Virus record (IMG/VR): IMGVR_UViG_3300044641_003586
Coordinates: 1 to 62,763 of that record
DNA from: a virus
DNA length: 62,763 bases
Reading direction: 5' to 3' (one strand)
Position numbers and translations under genes: made by a program. Every line of letters starts with the position of its first letter. Within the stretch, counting starts at the first letter, position 1. Below the pieces are notes generated by a model. That model saw nothing but the letters and a program-made list of their open reading frames with translations, had not been told where the DNA came from and did not search any database. Positions 1 through 12,400 of the stretch are shown in pieces.

Positions 1-249
1 GACGAGAACCAGAAGCTCCAAGAACTCAATGAAAGTCTGATGAAGGACGACACAAAGAAGGAGATTGCCGTTTGGCGTGACAAGTTTGACGCTGCCTGTG
101 GTCGCATCAACCAACTCACGACGACCAACAACGAGATGAAGAAACAGTTGGAGTATCAGACCAAGTTGTTCGCTAACATCCGCAAGGAACTGCGTGTCGA
201 GAAGAACTCCGAAATTCTTTCCGCTATCAAGGAGGCAATGTCAAAATGA
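1..249 (+). CDS. Coiled-coil protein, 5' end outside window
   Basis: The frame is open from base 1, so the gene probably begins upstream and the ATG at 40 is only an internal methionine. The visible 82 residues are charged and helical (EIAVWRDKF, NNEMKKQLEYQ, RKELRVEKN) and look like a coiled coil with no enzymatic motif. The stop overlaps the start of the helicase gene by four bases (ATGA), which suggests translational coupling. The function is unknown. Its place just ahead of helicase and primase genes suggests a replication-associated role, by context only. Confidence 0.7.
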   Translation, partial: DENQKLQELNESLMKDDTKKEIAVWRDKFDAACGRINQLTTTNNEMKKQLEYQTKLFANIRKELRVEKNSEILSAIKEAMSK

Positions 250-1736
250 GCATTCCAATCGAACTGCGCCCTTATCAGAATGAAAGCGTTGAGGGATTGC
301 GAGCTAACATCCGTGACGGCATTAAGAACCAAGTTCTTTGCAGTCCAACAGGAAGTGGCAAAACAGTGATTGCCCTCTATCTACTTGACGAGTGCCGTAA
401 CAAAAACAAACGAGCCATTTTTGTTGTGGAGCGGCTTCCATTAGTGGAACAGACATCCGCCATGTTGGACAAGTTTGGCATCGACCACGGTGTTATTCAA
501 GGCAACCATTGGAGAACGAGGCCGGGAGAGAAGATTCAAGTCGCTACCGCTCAGACGCTTGATCGTCGTGGCTGGCCTGATGCCGACCTTATCATCGTTG
601 ACGAATGCCATGTAATGCACAAGGACACGCTCAAGAAGATCGTGAAGCGCGACTCAATTACCATTGGCCTCACGGCAACCCCATTTACTCGCGGGATGGG
701 TAGATTTTACGACAAGGTGGTGAACGTGACGACCAGCAATAAACTGATGGACGAGGGCTTCTTGGTTCCAGCCAAGATTTTCGCGGCCAGTCAACCTGAT
801 ATGACAGGAGCAAAAGTTGTCGCTGGGGAGTGGACAGATGCAGAATGCTCATCTCGCGCCATGCCAATCATCGGTGATTGCGTGGCAGAGTATCTCAAGC
901 ACGGTAATGACAAAAAGTTCATCGCCTTCGGTGTCGATGTTGAGCACTGCAAGGAGATGCAGAAGCAGTTCATGGCTGCTGGCGTGATTTGCGAGCTTCA
1001 CACATATCAAGACGGCGACAAGATTCGTGAGACGAACATGATCGAGTTTCGCAAGCCTAACTCTTATATTCGTGGATTGATTTCTGTGTCAGCCCTGTCT
1101 CGCGGCCTAGATGTCCCTGATGTTTCTTGCGTCATCATGTGCCGCCCATTGCGTAAGGCATTCTCTGAGTTCATTCAGGTGATTGGTCGGGGCTTGCGTC
1201 CATATCCAAACAAGGAGCATTGCATCATCCTAGACCATAGCGGGAACTACTCGCGTTTCTTCGGCAAGATGCAGGATCTGTTTGAGGAAGGTGTCCATGA
1301 ACTCGACACTGGCGAGAAGGAGGACAAGGAGAAGAAAAAGAAGGAGGACAAGGAAAAGGAACCAGTCAAATGCCCCAAGTGTCACCATGTCCACACGCCG
1401 ATGCCAACATGTCCTGCGTGCGGGAATGTCTATCCCAAGAAGGAAACGGTCACGCATGAGGCCGGAGAACTGCATGAGGTTGGTTCCATCAAGCGCATGT
1501 CCACCGATGAGAAGCGGACGCTCTATGGGGAACTCAAGTGGATTGCCAGCAGTCGCAACTGGAGCAAGGGCGCGTTGGCGCACAAGTTCCGCGAGATTGC
1601 AGGCGTGTGGCCCAACAATTACGAGGATGCCCCTATGCTCATAGCAACACAAAAAACCATCAACAAAGTCCAACAACTTCATATTGCTTGGCTGAAATCA
1701 GAAAGATATAAACAATGGAAAGAATCCAGAAAATGA
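246..1736 (+). CDS. Superfamily 2 DEAH-type helicase (ResIII-like) with C-terminal zinc motif
   Basis: A 496-residue ATP-dependent nucleic-acid helicase. Motif I is SPTGSGKT near residue 35, motif II is VDECH near residue 118 (a DEAH variant), motif III is LTATP near residue 142, and motif VI is QVIGRGLRP near residue 315. After the helicase core comes a Lys/Glu-rich linker (about 345-370) and a zinc-ribbon-like CPKC-X11-CPAC element (about 377-395), which may bind DNA or a partner. The order helicase then TOPRIM primase is a common phage replication block. The next start lies within its stop codon, so the pair is probably translated together. It most likely unwinds DNA for phage replication or recombination. 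Confidence 0.9.
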   Translation: MSIPIELRPYQNESVEGLRANIRDGIKNQVLCSPTGSGKTVIALYLLDECRNKNKRAIFVVERLPLVEQTSAMLDKFGIDHGVIQGNHWRTRPGEKIQVATAQTLDRRGWPDADLIIVDECHVMHKDTLKKIVKRDSITIGLTATPFTRGMGRFYDKVVNVTTSNKLMDEGFLVPAKIFAASQPDMTGAKVVAGEWTDAECSSRAMPIIGDCVAEYLKHGNDKKFIAFGVDVEHCKEMQKQFMAAGVICELHTYQDGDKIRETNMIEFRKPNSYIRGLISVSALSRGLDVPDVSCVIMCRPLRKAFSEFIQVIGRGLRPYPNKEHCIILDHSGNYSRFFGKMQDLFEEGVHELDTGEKEDKEKKKKEDKEKEPVKCPKCHHVHTPMPTCPACGNVYPKKETVTHEAGELHEVGSIKRMSTDEKRTLYGELKWIASSRNWSKGALAHKFREIAGVWPNNYEDAPMLIATQKTINKVQQLHIAWLKSERYKQWKESRK

Positions 1737-2716
1737 ACTTCAGAGACTTCCTTCTCTCCCTTGGCATCAATCCTCCTCAGACTTTTACACCTGGACAATG
1801 GCAACGGTGTTCAACCACGACACATCCACGCAAGAAGAACGCCAGTATCAAACTCGTTGAGACAGGTGACGTTGGATTCGCTCAAGACTTTGCTAATATG
1901 GCTGAACCCTGCATTTGGCGGCAGGAAGGAGCAACCAATGTAAAACCATTAGATCAGGCTGAGATACGCTCTAGGATCGCCGCAAAGAAGCGAGAACTGA
2001 TTGAATGCACCAAAGCCGCAAGGGAGTTTTACGCGCACAAATGCACGCCACTGCTTCACGGGCATCCTTATCTCGACAAAAAAGGATTGGATATGTCTGG
2101 TTGTTATGGACTCAAGCAAGATGAACGAGGTAATCTAGTCGTTCCCATGAGTCTCAATGGCTCGCTGATTTCTTTGCAGCGGATCACGCCAGAAGGGACA
2201 AAGCTATTTTGGTCAGGCGCAACTACTAACGGAACCTCTTATGTCATTGAGCGCAAAAAAGCCACAATCACGCTAGTCTGCGAAGGCTTGGCTACTGGAC
2301 TTACACTCTGGAATGCTGTTCCTAATGCACAGGTGATTGTTGCCTTCAATGCAGGCAATCTTGCAAGGGCAGTCGTTCATCACGACATCAGTGGTCTTTG
2401 CGTTGTCTGCGCTGATAATGACCATGAAACCCAGCAGCGCATTGGTAAGAATCCCGGTGTAGATGCAGCCACCCTTGCTGCGGATGCTATCGGTTGCGAC
2501 ATTGCCGTTCCTGAGTGCGTGAGTGGCACTGACTTCGACGACTGGAGGCAGGAGCTACTGGCGAGCGAGCGGCAGCAGAACTTGTTCCGCAAGTGGAAGC
2601 TCACTGACAACCAGATGCGCTCCAATGCTCTTGCCACGATCAAAGCCTGCATTTCTGCACGACTAAAATTCATAAAAACCAAACATCCGGTCTATGACTC
2701 CCTTATTGCTGCCTAA
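1733..2716 (+). CDS. TOPRIM-domain primase-like protein
   Basis: About 327 residues, read from the ATG that overlaps the helicase stop (ATGA); an in-frame ATG at 1715 is possible. The C-terminal half carries a TOPRIM domain: the acidic LVCEGLATGLTLW motif with catalytic Glu, then CVVCADNDHE with the paired aspartates, then GTDFDDW. The N-terminal part (YLDKKGLDMSGCYGLKQDERGNLVVPM) resembles the region before TOPRIM in phage and plasmid primases. No helicase domain is fused, since the helicase is the preceding gene. Expected role: RNA primer synthesis on phage DNA. No clear N-terminal CHC2 zinc finger is visible, so DNA recognition may rely on the neighbouring helicase. Confidence 0.82.
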   Translation: MNFRDFLLSLGINPPQTFTPGQWQRCSTTTHPRKKNASIKLVETGDVGFAQDFANMAEPCIWRQEGATNVKPLDQAEIRSRIAAKKRELIECTKAAREFYAHKCTPLLHGHPYLDKKGLDMSGCYGLKQDERGNLVVPMSLNGSLISLQRITPEGTKLFWSGATTNGTSYVIERKKATITLVCEGLATGLTLWNAVPNAQVIVAFNAGNLARAVVHHDISGLCVVCADNDHETQQRIGKNPGVDAATLAADAIGCDIAVPECVSGTDFDDWRQELLASERQQNLFRKWKLTDNQMRSNALATIKACISARLKFIKTKHPVYDSLIAA

Positions 2717-2746
2717 TGCGCTCCGGCGAGAGGGGGATGGTAAGGG

Positions 2747-2764
2747 GGATTTTCAGAAAAATCC
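2747..2764. terminator. A/T-rich hairpin between converging genes
   Basis: GGATTTT and AAAATCC pair perfectly (7 bp) around a CAGA loop in the short gap between the rightward primase gene and the leftward zinc-protein gene. Position and symmetry fit a weak two-way terminator. There is no long U tract. Confidence 0.4.
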
Positions 2765-2818
2765 AATACTCTCTTAACAAAGTGAATTGGTAATCTATAA
2801 CGAATAGGCATAAGCCCC

Positions 2819-3460
2819 TTACCGCATCCAACAATGTTCAGGCCATTGCTCTCGATACTCTGGTTCATCCATTGGTTCTTTAGGACACCAAACTTTCATT
2901 TTTAGATCGCAATGACAGATCCCACAGTTTTTTAACTGATGATCGTTTGAAGTATGTTGCGAGGTCAGGAATTGATTGATGCTGCTCACTAAACCTCTTG
3001 TTGCGCAAGTCACACAAAACTCAGTAACTCTGTCTGTGTTTTTCGGGCATGAAGCACAAATAGCAGCCCTGCGTTCTGCTTCTTCTTGATTGACCAGATT
3101 ATTAGCCAAGTAAGGCTCAATAGCAGAACGATAAAAGCGGTTCATCATCTGCCAGGCACTCACTTTGCGTTCTTGTTCAGGATCGCGTTCTAGGCACAAA
3201 TCTGGACGATACTGGCAAAAGGCTGCGTGCATCGCAAGCCCAAGGTTAACGGGGATTTGCACATTGTTTCCCTTTAGATGGGCCTTGACCTGCCTGAACA
3301 GTTCAACCCATGCCATATTCACAAAAACCGTGTTTGTGGCTTCTACATGGTAAAAGAAACCATAGGTATCACCTGTGATGATGGCCGTTGGAAACATTTC
3401 TTGTAGGCGAGCATGGGTGAACTCGCGGGGGATTTCAGTGCGGCGGATTAGCTCTTTCAT
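2819..3460 (-). CDS. Cysteine-rich putative zinc-binding protein
   Basis: A 213-residue protein of unknown function. The C-terminal third has three cysteine clusters: CASC near residue 135, CVTC near residue 148, and CGIC-X-C with a later WC and HC near 180-211. They probably hold one or more zinc ions. The N-terminal part is helical with no recognised motif. Its start overlaps the stop of the giant gene upstream by four bases (ATGA), so it is the last cistron of the long leftward late operon and is probably made with the giant protein. A structural or assembly partner role is plausible but is context only. Confidence 0.72.
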   Translation of the reverse strand: MKELIRRTEIPREFTHARLQEMFPTAIITGDTYGFFYHVEATNTVFVNMAWVELFRQVKAHLKGNNVQIPVNLGLAMHAAFCQYRPDLCLERDPEQERKVSAWQMMNRFYRSAIEPYLANNLVNQEEAERRAAICASCPKNTDRVTEFCVTCATRGLVSSINQFLTSQHTSNDHQLKNCGICHCDLKMKVWCPKEPMDEPEYREQWPEHCWMR

Positions 3461-6400
3461 GGTGTAGCTGTGCGACTACGATACCCGCGATACACTTTCT
3501 TCAATGCCCGATCACGAATTTGATCGGCTTTATCATGTAAGAAGGCTTTGGCGCGTTCAGGGTCCATTTGCAAGGCGCGTGGTCCATAGCGTAGAATCAT
3601 CGCTTTATAGCCCTTTCCAGTCTCAAAAGAATAGGCATCAGCTTCTTCTTGAGTCAGGCGACGACGATTGCGACCTTTGCCGACCATCCGGTATTCAGCG
3701 TTGGCTGGTGTAAGCCAGATGTTGCGGGAGTTGAGAGCACCAAGGATCTGATAGACAGGTTCAGTCTTTCCAACAAGGAACTCGCGAGAGCCTGGCAAAG
3801 TGTTGGCCTTGATTGGATCTCCAAGGATATTGTAGTAATCCTCGCCTACATAGCGGCGATAGAATGGGACTTTTCCAGCAAACTTCTCCCAGATGGTTGT
3901 GTATTTGCGACGATTATCGTCCAAGATGTAATCCACATCCATGAATGGTTTTGGAATGAAGCCACCAACCCAATTTGCTGTTGTGGCACCAATGTTCTCC
4001 CAGAACTGCTCTGTTGGATCACTGGACGATACTGAACGACCCATGAGAGTTCCAAGTCCTTGAAGGGCAGGCAAGTCAAGAGTTGAGGACAAACCAGATG
4101 CGGCAACGGATAGTGCTACATCCAATTTGGATTTATCGTTCCACTTGTCAGGCGAGAAGCGGATAATGTCAGATATAGCTCCAACAGCAGCAAACAGTTG
4201 GCTATATGGGGAGTTCTGGTAGTTCCAGACATACCATTTACCACCAATCTTAGCACCAAGTCGGTATTCCAGTTTGCCGCTTTCTTGAAGCTGCCTGCGT
4301 TTATCCGTAGGGACGTTCTTCAAGCCACCATTGATGAAAAATCCGCGTTCTTCATCATCAGGCTCATCTGCGATAGCTCGCAGCAAAATAGAACCAGCCC
4401 CCACAAAAAACATACCAACCATCTGATTGCGCTTAATCATGTCGTAAAACGCTTCTTTACGATCAGCCAGTTGATTGTTGCTGGCCTCCCATCCGCGAAG
4501 TATTCCAACAAACGGAATGAAGCTCAATCCTTGATTAAATTTATTGCTGGCAAATCGGGCGAATCTCAAGCCGATCATGTTGATTGCATTGTAGGCAATA
4601 AAGTGAGCGACAAACATTCCAGCCAGCTTTGCGTTTTCAAGCGACATCGGCCCAGCAACAGCAGCTTTGAGCTTTTGTTCTGCCAACTTACGGCGCATGA
4701 ACTCTTGCACTTCAACATCTGCACTGCGAATCTTGTTGTAAACGATTCCGCCAATGCCAGTTGGATTCATTGTCATAGCGGATTCACTCGCGAAGAAGTC
4801 GGCATTTTCCAACTTTGCCCCTTCTTTGTTCATTGCCTCATACATCATGGCTTCAGCCGTTGCATTGAGAAGCGCTCTTTTCTCAGAGTTCATCTGAGCA
4901 AAGTATGGATCTGAAGCAAGAATCTGTTGGCGATAATGCTCCAACGAAGCCTTCTCAAGAATGCGTTGATGATCTTCAGGATTCTTTGTCCCTAGTCGAA
5001 CTGCCATTGATAGCATTCCACGCTTTGTCAAAATGGTGTTGAATCCATCAAGAGCAGTCATCATTCGGCTAATCATAACCGAGAATTTACCCATCCATTG
5101 AGTCACCTTCTGGGGATCATTAGCCATTGCTTCAGCCACCTTGCGATAACGAAGCACGTCAGCCCATCCACGGAAGATGCGATCTGGAGCAGATGCTTCG
5201 CTTTCAAGGAACTCGACACGACCCGTATTCAAATAATGCCATGAACGCTCAAGTGCTTCTGGAAACGCTTCAATGTAACGCTTAATGTCATTTAGTGAAT
5301 CAAAAGTAGAGTAGAAAGCCCCTTTGAAATCGCCATTTATCAGATTCGACATGATCTTCATTGGCAGATTGACCATGATGATATTGGCCCCGTTTAAGAA
5401 AGCCAAGCCAATCGCAATCATCGTATTCCAACCAGCCAAGACAGAACTTGTCCAGAATGCAGATAGACGCTCACTCCAACCAACCTTTGTGTCATTGACC
5501 AAGGCAAAGGCTAGGTCATTAGCTGCTTGATTTCTCTTGTTCTTGGGAAGCGTTTCGTCTTGAAGAATATCAACGAGCCTTTGAATATTCTCACGCTCTG
5601 CTTCTGTGAGTTCCATTTTGATGCCAAACTTCTCGCCCAATATGCGCGTGAAAGCATCATTGCTAAGAGCATTCAAATTCAAATGCTGGATAACCTGCAA
5701 ACGAGTCTTGTTTAGAACATCACCAGCATGACGGCGTTTAGCCCTGTCCAACTGTTGAGTATAGTTATCAATGATTTGATTGACTACCTTATCAAGTTGC
5801 TGCTGCCACACATCAGCGAACATATCCGCTAAGCGTTCTTTTACCTCTGAATCCACACTAGCTAGGTCTGGATTTGCCATAATTGCATCCAGAACTTTTT
5901 GGCGATATTCCGCAACAGATTTAGCTGGCTTACTAAGCAGCTCTTTCCAAGGAATTGGGCTACGCAATGGGACTTCAAGTCTGGTGCGAACATTGCGAAT
6001 TTCATCCAACATCTTTTGAAGTGCTCTTGGGCCTTCAATCATGTCGAAGACTCTAGTGCGCTGTCTATCGCGGCGTTCGCGAGCTGCTGTGTTGAACAAG
6101 CTCTCAGCTAAATCAAATGTGACTCCCAACTTATCAAGACGTTCAACAAATGTTTTCAGATCTGTCGGTGAAGAAACTTGATCGGTGAAAGCGTCAATAA
6201 CTGTATCTCCATCAACTTCTTTTTCGAGAGCATCTGGTCGAATATCACCCCTAGTATAGATGATTCTTCTGGCCTGATCTTTTCTCATTTCAACCGAACG
6301 GACGGCAGCACGGGAGGCAATATCAAAGTATTTCTTTACCTGTTTTGGCGTGAGATTGAACCTGGACAGCTTTTTGGCAAAATCATCCATCGAAACAGGA

Positions 6401-9400
6401 TTATCAGCCTGCTCAGCGACAAGGTTGGAGATTTCCAAGCGGTTTTGTTGCTCAATCCTCCACTTGGCAATCGCTTCATCTATTGCCTTTTCAGCAAGTT
6501 GACGACCTGTGTTTCCAGTCTTGTTCCACCCTTGTTCGGTAAGATTTTCATTTGCAGCAGCTTTGTCAAGATGAGCCATTAGCTTATTTTTTGCTTGCTT
6601 AGAAATCTCTGGTCTAGGATCGAGAAGATCCTCGCGTGAAACGCCAGATTCCTCCATTGCCAACGCAATCGCCCTTTTAGCTGCGGATGGAGAAAACGCC
6701 AGCGTTGGAGTCGGCGGCATAATTTTATTAAGCTCTGAATCCAACTCTGATTCTTCAATTCCAATTTCAGCCAACATCTCACGCACTTTCTTGCGTCCCT
6801 CGCTCCAAGAAGAAGCATAAACGCGAGCTTCACTCACTTGTTGGGCAAATGTCATTGCCAACATGCGTCCAAGCGAATCAGCATCAGTGGTTTTATCCAC
6901 CTTAATGTTAGCCAACAACGTGCGTTTAATGCTCGCAATAAGTTGCTGAATGCTAGAAATCTTTGATGGTTTTGCCATTGCTTGCTTAGCTCTTTTGAGA
7001 AGGGCATCAGCAACATTATCTACAATTTTCTCGCGAGTATCGTCGCCAGGCTTGAACAAGTCAGCCATTGCTTCTTCAATAGTGACTTGAGTGAATGTTA
7101 TATCTTCACCTTTGTTGGCACGATCAGTTGCAACATTGATAGCGGCATCCACTTTGGCTTTAACATCTTCTCTACCAGAAAGGCTAGAGTTGAGCTTTTT
7201 AAGTGCAGCGGACAGTTTAGCGTCAATCTCTTTTTCAAGAGCATTGGCTTCCTCATCCGACATCGCCATGATAGCATTGTATTCTTCATCTGAAACAATG
7301 GATGCCATTGCTTGATTGCCTGCACGGATGAGTTTGCGGCGATTGATGATGGCTTTGATTTTTAGGAATGACTTAATACTTTCAAAAGTATTTTTATCTT
7401 CTCCAGAAAGAGCTTCTTGGCCTTCTCGGAATAGCGCAGCATCTCGATCTTCTTGCGCCTGACCTTCAACCTCATTTGCAGTTGAATCAGAGACTCCTTC
7501 AACAGACCTGCGAAGCGATTCACCAATTTGAATGCTGACAGACCCTCCCATTTGAGAGTCGATTGCATCGACAGCGTTTTTCAACGCATCAGCCTTCCAA
7601 GAATCAAGCATCCAACCATATTTGCCATTGGTGGATTCCCAAGCACGATAGCCCATGACTGTTCCGCCAATCGTTCCAGAACCTTCATAGTAAGTGGAAA
7701 CATTGGTGTAAGCGTCATTGAGTTTAATGCGAGTTACATCATCCTTCGTTGTTAGAAGTGCTGAGTAAATCTTCGCATTCAACGGTCCCGCAACAGCTTG
7801 AGTAGCCAATAGCTTTTCTTCTGTTCCAGAATCAGCCATGTATTCATTGGCAAATGATGGATTCGTGATGGTATTCGCAATTTCGATTAGAGCATCGGCA
7901 TAAGACTTACCTTTTGCTTTTTGAGCGCGAATCATTTGATTCACGAAATCTTCAGCAGACTTTCTGACACCGCGATAATCAACGCGAGCATGAGTCTTGG
8001 GAGTTACACCAGTAAATGATAATCCTTCGTATGGAGTTTGTTCTCCTTCTGTTACAGATGCTTTCAGATCACTTGCCAGCTTGCTTGCAATTTCTGGCAC
8101 TTCGTTAGAAGGAATCATCGAAGCCATCGGTCCTTTGCCAAGTAGCACAACAGAGCTAACGCGATCACCGTCTTTATTGACCACCGAGAAATCACTCTCG
8201 CCTGCATTCAGCAAAGCAGAGTTGTTCTGATACATGGTCTGAACAGCCTCGCTGAACTCTTGCTGAGTCATGTCTGGCAGAGCTTCTAAAGCAGCTTGGT
8301 AAAGCTCGGAAAGCGGGACGGAATGACGCCCAGGCTTGCGAGACATGTTGTATGCACCTTCCAAAGCGGAATAAACATACATTTGGCGAGGCGTGAACGT
8401 CACCATTGACGCTGCCATCTGACCATTTGCGTAAGATGCCTCAGACTCGCTGGAATGAACGATTGGCAGAGAGAGACGGATGTCCGGCGATGTCGGCTGG
8501 AAGCGTTGCGAGGGAGGGATGATGTTGCCTGCGTTGTCTTGCACAGACACCGGTAATTTCAACCCCCCCTGCTCACGCTCATCGAAATCTGTGTTATAGG
8601 AATTAAAAACCGCCCAATCTTTGAGATTATTTCTCTGCGTGCGATTTAGCGGTCCTCCTTCGGTCATAACCATGTTTTCTTCCCAGCGGAACTGCCCTGC
8701 TTTGATTGCTCTTACTATGCGCCAGCCTCTCCCAAAGGCATATCCAACTCCATCATCGAGGTTTTTTGCTTTGAAAAATTCCTTGGCGAACACCGAATGG
8801 TTGTCCACAGGGATGATTCTTCCGTCTGGAAGAATCCAAACACCATAACCTTCCATACCACGGTTGCGTGCGCCTAAAGTTCTGTTTTCGACATCAAAAG
8901 CGCGTGAAGCCTTTTTTTCAGCAGCCTTCGCAGCCTCATCCACCATCCGCCGTGCCTTCTCCATGTCGCCAGCCTCAACCGCCGCGAGGTATTCGGCGTC
9001 TGTTGCGGGGGCAGCCATGCTCATCTGCGCTCCACCGCTACCGAACATGACAATCGCATCTTCTGGCGCGATGTTCTCGCTGGAGTAAGGCGCGGTTGCA
9101 GCGCGTTGCTCGTCGGTCATTGATTGTCTGGCTTGAACATCGCGGGCTTCGATTTCGCCAGCGAGACTACGATAAACCATATCAAGCCCTTCATTGCGCT
9201 TATTAAGAAACCAAGAGGTTCCAAACCGATCTTCAACGCGATTGATTGCAGAAAGCAAAGCAGCACGAACTGAGCCTTTGTCTAAGGATAGATTTTTCTT
9301 TTGTGCCGCCCAAATTTCATTAACTGTTTTTTGAATTTCTTCAATGCGATCATTTAGACTTTGAACAGCTTTTTTGTTCGGGCCACCAAAACCCAAAAAT

Positions 9401-12400
9401 CCGGTTTTTTCTTTCTCCTTTCGAACTTCGTCAACTAATGCAGCAATCTGCTGTCGGTATTTATTGATGGCTTGATAGGATTGACGGAATTTAACCGCAT
9501 CCAACAAGTCGGCCTTTGTCAGTAGGTTGTCTGGAGAACCACCTTTGGCGAAGCCTTCATTATTTTGTATGTAATGCTGAAGCTCATGGAGGATAGTAGA
9601 TAGTGACTCATCACTAATCTGGTCACCATCAAGTGTGACAGTGGCAGTAATAATACTGTTGCCGTTGACGGCACGATGCGATCCTTGAACAATATTTCCA
9701 CTGATCGGGAAAAATGCTATATTAGCTGCGTCAGGATATGCCTCAAACAACAATGGATGGTTTAAAACATCCGATATTTTGAGATATTGACCAGATTCGA
9801 GTCTGTCCACGACCTCTTTCCAAGGGAGGTGGCTAAATGCAGGTCCGCCATAAACCTTGGTGGATGCCTCGCGGAATGCCTTAGCATCAATGAAGGAGGC
9901 ATCATTGTCCGGCACTTCCCATCGCATCTTACCATCAAGTCCAGGGAACCAGCCCGTAGCAGCACGGATTTCCTCGCTGCTCTTGCCAGCAGCAGCCATC
10001 GCCTTCGCTGCATCGAGCGAGTCACGCATGAACTGACGGCGTTCTTCAGGAAGGTTCTCAATGGCTTTTTCGCCAATAAAACTCATCATCACATTCCCAC
10101 CATCTCTCGTTTGGTCAGTTGGAGTTGTTAAAACTTGCCCGTTTTCCTCCAGAATCTTGACTAGGTTCTCGTCAAAGATGACGTAGTTCCGCGTACCCTC
10201 TTGATCCTTGCGAATCAAGTCAGACAAAGCCTGTTCAGCGTAGCGTAGTGCGCTCTGATTAGTCGCGGACGGGTCGCGTTCAACGTCAGCTTTGCGGGCG
10301 GAGACTTCCGCCTTTCGAGCGCGAATTTCCAAAGGAGAAACGCGACTTTGCCCGTCAGCGTAGCGAATGCCGGGGATGCCGAGGGATGCGAGGTATTCGG
10401 AAGCTGCTTTTGCGGTATCTGTTGGCGTTGCTCCATTGCCACGAACACCTCGAATCAAATCATACAATCCCGATCCACTAGCCGTTGCGTCATTCAGCCA
10501 CAAATCAATCAGGTTTTGAACATTTACTGGCGCTCTAGGAATGCCCAAAGCAACGGCTTTTTCCCGTTGAGACATCTCCTTTCCTTCCATCTCAGCTTTC
10601 ATTTTACCCGTAAGGTCCGAAAGTAGGTCAAAAAAGACTTGCTGAACTTTTTCTGGCTGCTCACTCAGCGGCTTGTCCCAGTCTAAAAACTCGTCGGCGT
10701 CTGGCAGGAGTTCGACGGTGTAGAGGTTACCTCGTTCTTGGCCTCGCGCTTCCCGCATACCCCATTCAAGCGCAGCGGTTGAAGCCTTTGGATATGCAGA
10801 GCGCAAATCTTCGAGCGTCACTTTGCCATTGGAGGCAATAAACGATTTTGCCGCCTCGGTAAATGCAGAGTCGTAATCGTCAGGCTGACGCGGACGAAGC
10901 TGCTCTTGATAGGTTTTGGCCACCCTCTCACTTTCCGCAAAGTAAAGCCCCCATCCGTAAGCCTGCGCACCCTCGCCCGTGCCGATCTTGGCCGTTGTGA
11001 ACTTGTCCACCTTGTGCGGCGTTCCGTGATATGCGCGAACGCTCAACAGCACATTCCCACCGTCTTTTGTTTGATCGGCTTGTGCTTTTGTAGAGCGAAT
11101 CAAACCATTGCGGACAAGTCGCATGACATCCTTCATATCTTTGACCGTTGGCTGATTGCGCTTGCCAGTGATCCTGCGCCAGATTGCTGTCAAAAGCTCA
11201 AAGAATTGGCCCCAGATGCCATCCTTGGGAAGCACAGTGGATTGATCGAGTTTCTGATTTACGATTTCTTCAATCGCCTGGAAATACAACCTTGGATCAG
11301 AACGCCAGTTGGCATACTTAGTGTAAGTCTTGGCTAAGTTGTCCAAGGCTTCTTCACTGAAGATTGTCGCAAGGAATCGGCGCATTGCCACCATCTCACT
11401 TGGAGTCAAGTGCAGCATCCCCTTATGGATGTTCTCATGGCGCAACACACGCCTTACAGCAGCTACTTGAGGCGAAATGCCTAGCTCTTGAGCCGCTTTA
11501 CGGTCAAGATCGTAAACCACTACTCCATCTGTAAAAACAAATGGCGTGTTTGTCGCATCGTCGAAAAGACCTTCAATTTTCTTGTTGGTTTTAAGCGCAT
11601 TCCAAACTTGAGGATACAGTTGCTCATTACGAGGGTCAGCCAAAAATTCTTCGCGTGTAGTGACAACAGTGAAGAAGACATTAGGAAGCTCCTTGCCATC
11701 CTCAATTAGCCGCATGGCTTCATTTGCATCTTCTCTTGTGACTGTTCCAAAAACAGGATTGGTTTTCGTTCCAGCCTCAAGACTATTAAGAGCCTTGAGG
11801 TTTTCGTCCGAGTCTTTCTTTTGCTGCTTCGCGTCCTCCTTGTTTTGAGCCAAAGATTGAGGAGTTGACAAAGTTTCAGTTTCAGGTGAAACTTCGTCAA
11901 CCGTGGGAATCGACCCTTCCACGGGTTCAGCCTGAACAACACCGGGACCCCCCGCACCTTCGCGCAAGGGTGCGGGGGATGATTTTTCAGCTACAATGGG
12001 TTCAGCCACAGGCGCAGTCACCCCCTCAACTTCCGCTGCTTTCTCAGTAGGAACGACTTGTTCCGCATCAATCTGAGCCTTCCTTTGATCGGCAGTTAGC
12101 TTGGGTTTCTTTGGCATTTGCTCAACGCCAACGTCAGTAATAACAGGACTGCCTTTGTAAATTTCAACAAATCCCCTATTCACAAGGGCATCAATTTGAT
12201 CCTGACTTGCTGTATTATTATTAACAGCTTTAAGGTCTGAAGCATTGCTGGTGTTCTCAGCCTTGAGTGGCTTGTTTGGATCAAAGCGTTGCTCGCCAAA
12301 CTTGGGGCCAGTTAGGATAAGGGCAGTTGGATAACCATCCTCATCGTATTCATAGGTGACACGCATCTTGTCGTCTCCTACTTGGACGACATCGCCAATA